DNA of 64,000 nt, from contig JAJPEQ010000004.1 of assembly GCA_021166775.1 (NCBI GenBank), forward strand, positions 248,001 through 312,000. The letters are read 5' to 3'. Shown piece by piece: positions 55,506-61,777 of the stretch. A model generated the notes under the pieces. The model saw nothing but the letters and a program-made list of their open reading frames with translations. It did not search any database and was not told where the DNA came from. Each line of letters starts with the position of its first letter. The stretch's first letter is position 1. The position numbers and the translations under genes are program-made. Origin of the DNA: Comamonas sp. Lineage in GTDB: Bacteria; Pseudomonadota; Gammaproteobacteria; Burkholderiales; Burkholderiaceae_C.

Positions 55506-55538
55506 TTGTAAATATTTTGAATTAAATATCGTTGACAA
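55506..55538 (-). promoter_or_regulatory. BirA-like biotin operator upstream of the bioB relic
   Basis: An inverted repeat, TTGTAAATA, 15-base spacer, CGTTGACAA, sits in a conspicuously AT-rich patch 91 bases before the bioB ATG. It agrees with the BirA consensus (TTGTAAACC-N15-GGTTTACAA) at seven of nine positions in each arm. TTGTCA on the minus strand inside it could also serve as a -35. The assignment depends on the host BirA having a DNA-binding domain. Confidence 0.4.
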
Positions 55539-55658
55539 CCAGCTGCTGATGCGGTGCTCGCTGGTCGATGTGTGTCCGTGTGCTGGCCTCTGTCTGCCTG
55601 AGCAGGCGCACGGCGTTGACCAATCCGGTTGGCGCTGGCGCCGTCGTGCTGCGGGTGT

Positions 55659-55688
55659 CCGCTGAATACCGCTGAATGCGGCTGAAGC
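55659..55688 (+). repeat. Three tandem 10-bp units
   Basis: CCGCTGAATA, CCGCTGAATG and CGGCTGAAGC follow each other just beyond the stop of the MFS gene. This is a short degenerate tandem repeat, possibly slippage-derived. Confidence 0.6.
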
Positions 55689-55697
55689 CGTGTACGG

Positions 55698-56990
55698 TCA
55701 GACGAAATCGCGTCCGATGTCGGGCCAGCGCCGGTGCAGGTAGAGCCAGGCCAGCAGGCCGACGAGCATCAGCAGCAGCGAGGCCACGGCCAGCCACACC
55801 GTGGAGTGCATCACGAGCGGCGCGATCACCCCGGCGACGAAGCCGTTGGCGGTGGAGCCGACGAACATCTGCAGCGATGAGGCCATGCCACGGCGCGAGG
55901 GCAGGAGATCGAGCACCAGCAGCGTGATCACCGGCACCATCAGCGCCCAGCCGAACGAGAAGATGCAGATGGGCAGCAGCGCCCAGGCTACATGCGGGGT
56001 GAACAGCAGATTGGCCGCGAGGTTGATGAGTTCCATCGCCACCATGATCACGAAGCCGTGGCGGATCTGGTGCTTGGGCAGTACGCGCCCCGCCATGCGC
56101 CCGCTGATCCAGGCGCCGCCCATGATGCCGCCGATGTTCAGAAGGAAGAACCAGAAGAACTGGCCGGGCTGCAGGTGCAGGTGCTCGCCCAGGAAGGCGG
56201 GCGCCGCGAGGATGTAGAGGAACATGCCGTTGAACGGCACGCCGCTGGCCAGTGCCAGCAAAATGAAGCGCGGATTGGCGATCAGCTCCCAATAACCCCG
56301 CAGCAGGGGCGTGAGGTGCAGTGGCTGACGCCGCTGCGGCGGCAGGGATTCGGGAAGCGCCTGCCAGATGGTGGCCAGCAGCAGCACCGCGACGATGGTG
56401 AGAAACCAGAACACGCTCTGCCAGGGCAGATGCTCGGAGAGCCAGCCGCCCATCATCGGAGCGATCGCTGGCGCGATGCCGAAGAAGATCGTGACCTGGC
56501 TCATGACGCGCTGGGCCTGCGCGGGAGCGAACAGGTCGCGGATGACCGCGCGCGAGACGACGATGCCGCCCCCGGCCGAGAGGCCTTGCACCGCGCGAAA
56601 GAAAATCAGCCAGCCGCTGCTGGGTGCGAGGGCGCAGCCGGCCGACGCGAGCGTGAAGACGGACAGGCTCCACAGCACGATGGGGCGGCGCCCGAAGCTG
56701 TCGGACAAGGAGCCGTGGAACAGCGCCATGAAGGCGAATGCGAACAGATAGGCGGAGAGCGTCTGCTGCATCTCCAGGGGCGTGGCGTCCAGGCCACGTG
56801 CGATGGCCGAGAACGCGGGCAGGTAGGTGTCGATGGCAAACGGCCCGAGCATGCCCAGCAGCGCCAGCAGCACGGAAAGCACCCACCTCGGGCCGCGCCA
56901 GGTCACGGGGGCGTTGGAATGCATGAACGGGCTTTCTGACGCGCCAAGTGCAAGGCGTGTCCGCAAGGTTTGTACATCGAGTGGCGACAT
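55698..56990 (-). CDS. Bcr/CflA-family MFS multidrug exporter
   Basis: A 430-residue 12-helix major-facilitator proton antiporter of the DHA1 Bcr/CflA group. Hallmarks are GPFAIDTYLPAFSAIA in helix 1, QTLSAYLFAFAFMALFHGSL and LSDSFGRRPIVLW (motif A), and SAGGGIVVSRAVIRDLF (motif B/C region). It probably exports a drug or small metabolite. An internal ATG at 56924 (MHSNAPVTW) gives a more usual short lead before helix 1 and may be the real start. Single gene between bioB and tRNA-Lys. Confidence 0.9.
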   Translation of the reverse strand: MSPLDVQTLRTRLALGASESPFMHSNAPVTWRGPRWVLSVLLALLGMLGPFAIDTYLPAFSAIARGLDATPLEMQQTLSAYLFAFAFMALFHGSLSDSFGRRPIVLWSLSVFTLASAGCALAPSSGWLIFFRAVQGLSAGGGIVVSRAVIRDLFAPAQAQRVMSQVTIFFGIAPAIAPMMGGWLSEHLPWQSVFWFLTIVAVLLLATIWQALPESLPPQRRQPLHLTPLLRGYWELIANPRFILLALASGVPFNGMFLYILAAPAFLGEHLHLQPGQFFWFFLLNIGGIMGGAWISGRMAGRVLPKHQIRHGFVIMVAMELINLAANLLFTPHVAWALLPICIFSFGWALMVPVITLLVLDLLPSRRGMASSLQMFVGSTANGFVAGVIAPLVMHSTVWLAVASLLLMLVGLLAWLYLHRRWPDIGRDFV

Positions 56991-57010
56991 TTTCTCGCCG
57001 GGCGATGAAA

Positions 57011-57044
57011 CAAAAAACCCGCCATGGCACTATGCTTGGCGGGT
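57011..57044 (-). terminator. Terminator downstream of tRNA-Lys
   Basis: On the minus strand ACCCGCCA pairs with TGGCGGGT over 8 bp, followed by six T residues, starting 12 bases beyond the CCA end of the tRNA. Confidence 0.88.
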
Positions 57045-57055
57045 GTGATGTGTTT

Positions 57056-57131
57056 TGGTGGGCCCTGTAGGGATCGAACCTACGACAAACGGATTAAGAG
57101 TCCGCTGCTCTACCAACTGAGCTAAGAGCCC
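57056..57131 (-). tRNA. tRNA-Lys (anticodon CTT)
   Basis: A full cloverleaf on the minus strand, 76 nt including the encoded CCA. The acceptor stem GGGCTCT pairs with AGGGCCC (one T-G wobble) and the D-loop has AGTTGGTAGAGC. The anticodon stem GCGGA/TCCGT encloses CTCTTAA, giving CTT for AAG codons, and the T-arm has GTTCGATCC. A terminator follows. Confidence 0.97.
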
Positions 57132-57209
57132 GAGCGCTTCAAACGCTGAGAGCGGGATTATGCACCAAATTTTGGTGATTCCGGGCGATGATTTTGAGGA
57201 GACTGCCTG

Positions 57210-58085
57210 ATGCCGGATGCGATCCACGGTGACCCCGCGTGGCTGGAGCGCATGTACAACGCGCGCGCCGCGGTGCCCGGGCACGCGCAGATTCTGCAGC
57301 GCTGGGCCAGCGATTCGGCCGCCGCGCGCGCCGCATCGACCTGCCACCTCGACGTGCCCTATGGCCAGCGGCCCAGCGAGCGGCTGGACATTTTCCCGGG
57401 TGAGCCACGGCGCGCGCCCGTGCTCGTGTTCGTGCACGGCGGGTGGTGGCGCTCGCTGGACAAGTCGGACTACTCCTTCATGGCGCCCGCCTTCGTCGCC
57501 CGGGGCGCCTGCGTCGTGGGGGTCAACTACGCGCTGTGCCCGGGCACGGCCGGGCAGCCCGTCACTGTGCCTTTCATCGTGCGTCAGCTGGAGCAGGCGC
57601 TGGTGTGGCTCTGGACGCATGTGGCCGACTATGGTGGCAACCCCGGGAACATCACGCTCGTGGGGCACTCGGCGGGCGGGCACCTGGCGGCGTTGCTGCT
57701 GGCGAGCGCTTGGCCGTTGCTCTCACGGCGCCTGCCCGCCGTGCTGGTGCGCAAGGCTCTGGCGATTTCCGGTGTGTACGACCTCACGCCCATCCGGTGC
57801 ACGCCCTTCCTGCAGCGGGATTTGCACCTGACCGAGCAGCAGGTGATGCGCCTGAGTCCGGCGTTGCTGCCCGCGCCCCGGGAGGCGCACCTGCACTGCG
57901 TCGTGGGCGGCGACGAAAGCGAGGAATTCCAGCGCCAGTGCAGCCTGATGCAGCGGGCCTGGGGCTCGCACTACGTACCGCGCGCCGACGTGCTGCAGGG
58001 TATGGACCACTACAGCATCGTGGATGACCTGGCCGACCCGGGTGGCGAGGTGCACCAGATGGCGGTCAACCTGCTGCGCCTGTGA
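57210..58085 (+). CDS. Alpha/beta hydrolase (kynurenine formamidase-like esterase)
   Basis: A 291-residue HSL-type serine hydrolase. The oxyanion motif is FVHGGWWRSLDKSDY (74-88), the nucleophile S154 is in LVGHSAGGHLAALL, D235 in VVGGDESEEF is the likely acid and H267 in GMDHYSIVDDL the base. The HGGWW motif and overall plan resemble arylformamidase/kynurenine formamidase and related esterases. No tryptophan-degradation genes lie nearby, so the substrate is undecided. The ATG at 57210 follows GAGGAG. It is convergent with guaC. Confidence 0.88.
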   Translation: MPDAIHGDPAWLERMYNARAAVPGHAQILQRWASDSAAARAASTCHLDVPYGQRPSERLDIFPGEPRRAPVLVFVHGGWWRSLDKSDYSFMAPAFVARGACVVGVNYALCPGTAGQPVTVPFIVRQLEQALVWLWTHVADYGGNPGNITLVGHSAGGHLAALLLASAWPLLSRRLPAVLVRKALAISGVYDLTPIRCTPFLQRDLHLTEQQVMRLSPALLPAPREAHLHCVVGGDESEEFQRQCSLMQRAWGSHYVPRADVLQGMDHYSIVDDLADPGGEVHQMAVNLLRL

Positions 58086-58116
58086 TCCTTTGTGCCGGTC
58101 CCGCGAAGGGCGGGCC

Positions 58117-59094
58117 TCACATGAGCAGGTGCTCGCCCGCGTTGTCGCCGCCCAGGATCACGTAGTTCACCTTGCGGATGTCCAGCAGCTTGTTGCCGCC
58201 TGAATAGCTGATCGAGCTCTGGATGTCCTGCTCCATTTCGGTGAGCGTGTCGGCGAGCCTGCCCTTGATGGGTTCGAGGATGCGCTTGCCCTCGACGTGG
58301 CGGTATTCGCCCTTGTTGAAGTCGCTCGCGGAACCGTAGTACTCCTTGTAGAGCTGGCCGTCCACTTCCACCGTCTTGCCGGGAGACTCTTCATGCCCGG
58401 CAAAGAGCGAGCCCACCATGACCATGGTCGCGCCAAAACGCACGCTCTTGGCGATGTCGCCATGGCTGCGGATGCCGCCGTCGGCGATGATGGGCTTGGT
58501 GGCCACGCGTGCGCACCATTTGAGCGCCGAAAGCTGCCAGCCGCCGGTGCCGAAACCGGTCTTGAGCTTGGTGATGCAGACCTTGCCCGGGCCGATGCCG
58601 ACCTTGGTGGCGTCCGCGCCCCAGTTCTCCAGGTCGATCACCGCCTCGGGTGTGCCGACGTTGCCCGCGATCACGAAGGTCTGCGGCAGGTGCTCCTTGA
58701 GGTAGCCGATCATGTCGCGCACGCCGTCGGCGTGGCCGTGGGCGATGTCGATGGTGACGTACTCGGGCGCCAGGCCTTCGGCCTCGAGCTGATCGACCGT
58801 GTCGCGATCCGCCTGCTTGACGCCCAGCGAGATCGACGCGAAGCATCCGGCCGCGCGCATGTCGCGCACGAACTGCACGTTGTCCAGGTCGAAGCGGTGC
58901 ATCACGTAAAAGTAATTGTGCCGCGCGAGCCAGGTGCAGATGGTCTCGTCCACCACGGTCTTCATGTTCGCCGGCACCACGGGCAGGCGAAAGCGCCGCC
59001 CGCCCAGCTCGATGCCCGTGTCGCATTCCGATCGGCTTTGCACGCGGCACTTGCGCGGCAGCAGCAGGATGTTGTCGTAGTCGAAGATTTCCAT
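58117..59094 (-). CDS. guaC: GMP reductase
   Basis: NADPH-dependent conversion of GMP to IMP with release of ammonia, part of purine interconversion. I chose the ATG at 59094 ([16 protein letters not shown]), giving 325 residues; the frame upstream is not conserved. The catalytic cysteine C173 is in [18 protein letters not shown], and the phosphate loop with [17 protein letters not shown] is intact. The sequence resembles the GuaC2 branch rather than IMP dehydrogenase: there is no CBS pair. Confidence 0.95.
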   Translation of the reverse strand: MEIFDYDNILLLPRKCRVQSRSECDTGIELGGRRFRLPVVPANMKTVVDETICTWLARHNYFYVMHRFDLDNVQFVRDMRAAGCFASISLGVKQADRDTVDQLEAEGLAPEYVTIDIAHGHADGVRDMIGYLKEHLPQTFVIAGNVGTPEAVIDLENWGADATKVGIGPGKVCITKLKTGFGTGGWQLSALKWCARVATKPIIADGGIRSHGDIAKSVRFGATMVMVGSLFAGHEESPGKTVEVDGQLYKEYYGSASDFNKGEYRHVEGKRILEPIKGRLADTLTEMEQDIQSSISYSGGNKLLDIRKVNYVILGGDNAGEHLLM

Positions 59095-59221
59095 GAGGTT
59101 CCAAGCTCCTGTGGGTAGGCGCGGCCGACTGATTTCAGCCGCGTGGGGCGCTTGGCCTGAAGACCGGTTTTGCGGATGGACCGGTGGCTGCGGCCTCATC
59201 GAACCCCGCTGTGCGCGGGCA

Positions 59222-59256
59222 CAAAAAACCGGGCGTCAAGAAACTTGGGCCCGGTA
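59222..59256 (-). terminator. Terminator of the TetR-family gene
   Basis: On the minus strand ACCGGGC pairs with GCCCGGT over 7 bp around a 14-base loop, followed by six T residues, 35 bases after the regulator's stop. Confidence 0.85.
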
Positions 59257-59290
59257 CGCGATTGTAGGTCCTTTGCCCGGCTTGTGGCGC

Positions 59291-59965
59291 TCACCCGTCC
59301 TGGGCTGCGTGCACACAGGCGATGATGGCGCGGGTGGCGTTGCGTTCGAGTGCCTGCATGTCCGGGCCTTCGGGCGCGGCCATGCAGGCGTGGGCCACCA
59401 GACCGTAGAGGAGCGTTTGCGCGCCCACGGCGGCTGCAGCCGGGCTGCGCCCCCCGGGCCAGTCGCTCGCGGTTTCGATCGCGTGCGCCCAGGCCTGCAC
59501 GAAACGCTCGTACATCGCGAGGTAGGCCTGCAGGCTGGAAAAGTGTCGCTCCAGCAGGTAGTGCGCGGCCCACTCCCGGGGGGTGTGCTGGTGGCGCGCG
59601 AGCACGGCCCGCACGATGGCCTGCACCTTGGTGGCCAGCGGCGTGCCTTCGTGCTCGGCATCGGCGCCGCGCAGCGCCGCCAGCAACGCCTTGCTGCGCA
59701 GGTGCAGGCTCACGCGGGCCAGATCGTCCATGCTGCTGTAGTAATCGTAGAAACTGCCGATGGCCGTGCCCGCGACGAGCGAGACCTCGCGCACCGTGAC
59801 GGCGGCGTAGCCGCGCCGCTCCACCAGAACCCGAACAAAGGCCTCGCGCAGGGCGCGCGCGGTGTGACGCGCGCGCTCCTGCCGCGGCCTGCGGCGCGTG
59901 CCCGGCGCGGCGGCCGGTGCGCGTTTGCGCCCGGCCTGGGCAGTGGAGGTGCTGGTGCGTTTCAT
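59291..59965 (-). CDS. TetR-family transcriptional regulator
   Basis: A 224-residue repressor-type protein. After a basic 30-residue lead (GRKRAP, TRRRPRQERARHT) comes the helix-turn-helix: LREAFVRVLVERRGYAAVTV, REVSLVAGTAIGSFYDYYSS. The C-terminal ligand-binding part is all-helical. It is divergent from aidB with 150 bases between the starts, and a small palindrome at 59978 lies next to its own start, so control of itself and aidB is likely. The ligand is unknown, possibly an acyl-CoA or fatty acid given the neighbour. Confidence 0.9.
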   Translation of the reverse strand: MKRTSTSTAQAGRKRAPAAAPGTRRRPRQERARHTARALREAFVRVLVERRGYAAVTVREVSLVAGTAIGSFYDYYSSMDDLARVSLHLRSKALLAALRGADAEHEGTPLATKVQAIVRAVLARHQHTPREWAAHYLLERHFSSLQAYLAMYERFVQAWAHAIETASDWPGGRSPAAAAVGAQTLLYGLVAHACMAAPEGPDMQALERNATRAIIACVHAAQDG

Positions 59966-59977
59966 GGGCCGTCAAAT

Positions 59978-59992
59978 CCGAACACGTTTCGG
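59978..59992. promoter_or_regulatory. Candidate operator in the tetR-aidB intergenic region
   Basis: CCGAA-CACGT-TTCGG, a 15-bp sequence with 5-bp inverted arms. It lies 13 bases upstream of a -10-like TAGAAT (60005-60010) that could serve aidB, and close to the regulator's ATG. The position suits a TetR-type operator, but the arms are short. Confidence 0.35.
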
Positions 59993-60115
59993 GGCAACGC
60001 CGCCTAGAATTTTTCCGGGTTGCCGGCGGGTTTGCAGGGGGCCCCCGCAGACCGGCCGGAGTCTGAATCAAACCGCCATCCAGCCTGGGCCCGGCTGGCA
60101 TCACAGGAGAAGCGC

Positions 60116-61750
60116 ATGTTGGGGATCCACCCGGACAATCAGGTGCCGGAGCTCAAAGACTACAACCTCTACGCCAGCGACCCGCTGCTGCAGGCCGCGG
60201 TGCAGCGCGGCGGTGCATCCTGGCGCGCGCAAGAACTCGAACGCCAGGGCGCCGAGTATGGCGCGGCCGACACCTTGCGCGCGGGGCAGGAGGCCAATAC
60301 GCACCTGCCCGAGCTGCACATCTATTCCCCCACGGGCGAACGCATCGACGAGGTGCGCTTTCATCCCGCATGGCATCGCATGATGGCGATGGCCCGGCGC
60401 AACGGCATCTGCAACCTGCCGATGTTCGATGCGCGCCCCTCGGCCTGGGTGGCGTATGGCGCGTCGATCTACATGCACTGCCAGGTCGAGGCCGGCTCCA
60501 CCTGCCCGAGCACAATGACCAAGGCGAGCATTCCCCTGCTGAGAAAGAACGCCCCGCTGTGGGCGCAGCTCGAACCCAAGCTCGCTTGCGACGAATACGA
60601 CGCGCGCGACGTGGTTTTCCTGGACAAACCCGCGCTCACCATCGGCATGGGCATGACCGAGAAGCAGGGCGGCAGCGACCTGCGCACCAACACCACCACG
60701 GCCGTGGCCGCCGGCAGCGGCGCCTGGGGCGATGAATACCTGATCAACGGTCACAAATGGTTCTTCTCGGCACCCATGTGCGATGGGCATCTGGTGCTGG
60801 CCAACGCGCCCGAGGGCGGCCTGACCTGCTTCTTCGTGCCGCGCTGGCGCCCCGATGGCACGAAGAACGGCGTGCACATTCTGCGTCTGAAGGACAAGGT
60901 GGGCGACCGCTCCAACGGCAGCGGCGAGGTGGAGTTTCACGACGCCTGGGGCGTGCGCGTGGGCGAGCTCGGGCGCGGCATCGCCACGACGGTGGAGATG
61001 GCCAGCCAGACGCGCCTGGACTGTGCGCTCGCGGGCGCGGGTCTGATGCGCCAGGCGCTGGTGCAGGCGCTGCACCATGCGCGCCACCGCTTTGCGTTTG
61101 GCAAGGCGCTCGTGGATCAGCCGGCCATGACCGCCGTGCTGGCCGACATGGCGCTGGAGGCGCAGGCCGCGCTGCTGCTGGCGATGGATCTGGCCGAGCG
61201 CCATGGCAGCCATGAAGCTGCCGACGTGACCTGGCGGCGCATCCTCACCCCAGCGGCCAAATTCTGGAATTGCAAGCGTTCGGTGGCCTTCACGGGCGAG
61301 GCGATGGAGGTCTTTGGCGGCAATGGCTACGTCGAAACCGGCCCCATGGGGCGGCTTTTCAGGCAGGCGCCGGTCAATTCGATCTGGGAAGGCTCGGGCA
61401 ACGTGATGTGCCTGGATGTGCTGCGCGCCGTCTCGCGCGAGCCGCAGGCGGCGGCGCAGCTGCTGCAGGATCTGCGGGCGCAGCTGGCCGCCGAGCCGCG
61501 CCTGGCCGCGCGTCTCGACGCCCTGCAGGCGGCCTTGCGCGACCCTGAGCAGCTGCAGCGGCGCGCGCGCTGGTTCGCGCAGGAGCTGGTTCTGGTGGCG
61601 CAGGCCGCCCTGATGCTGCGCCACGCCAGCACGTCGGCCGCTTCGGCCTTCGTCGCCAGCCGTTTCGGCGGCGATTGGGGCATGGTGCTGGGTGCCGACT
61701 GCGGTACGAGCGAGCCGGCGGCGCTGTTGCGCGACGTTGGGGTGCCGTGA
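60116..61750 (+). CDS. aidB: AidB-type acyl-CoA dehydrogenase
   Basis: A 544-residue FAD flavoprotein of the AidB/isovaleryl-CoA dehydrogenase-like branch. In E. coli AidB is part of the alkylation-damage (Ada) response, with weak isovaleryl-CoA activity and DNA binding. The ATG at 60116 has AGGAGA at about 60105. Blocks are EAGSTCPSTMTKASIPLLRK, GMGMTEKQGGSDLRTNTT, FFSAPMCDGHLVLANAPEGG and EVFGGNGYVETGPMGRLFRQ, the last ending in the conserved PVNSIWEGSGNVMCLD. Divergent from a TetR gene; no ada gene is adjacent. Confidence 0.92.
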   Translation: MLGIHPDNQVPELKDYNLYASDPLLQAAVQRGGASWRAQELERQGAEYGAADTLRAGQEANTHLPELHIYSPTGERIDEVRFHPAWHRMMAMARRNGICNLPMFDARPSAWVAYGASIYMHCQVEAGSTCPSTMTKASIPLLRKNAPLWAQLEPKLACDEYDARDVVFLDKPALTIGMGMTEKQGGSDLRTNTTTAVAAGSGAWGDEYLINGHKWFFSAPMCDGHLVLANAPEGGLTCFFVPRWRPDGTKNGVHILRLKDKVGDRSNGSGEVEFHDAWGVRVGELGRGIATTVEMASQTRLDCALAGAGLMRQALVQALHHARHRFAFGKALVDQPAMTAVLADMALEAQAALLLAMDLAERHGSHEAADVTWRRILTPAAKFWNCKRSVAFTGEAMEVFGGNGYVETGPMGRLFRQAPVNSIWEGSGNVMCLDVLRAVSREPQAAAQLLQDLRAQLAAEPRLAARLDALQAALRDPEQLQRRARWFAQELVLVAQAALMLRHASTSAASAFVASRFGGDWGMVLGADCGTSEPAALLRDVGVP

Positions 61751-61777
61751 GCGCCGGGGCATTTCTACAATGCCCGG

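Noticed and set aside
55351-55665. 104-codon plus-strand frame in the bioB upstream region
   Set aside because: No ribosome site, no family resemblance, and it crosses the operator and the antisense of bioB.
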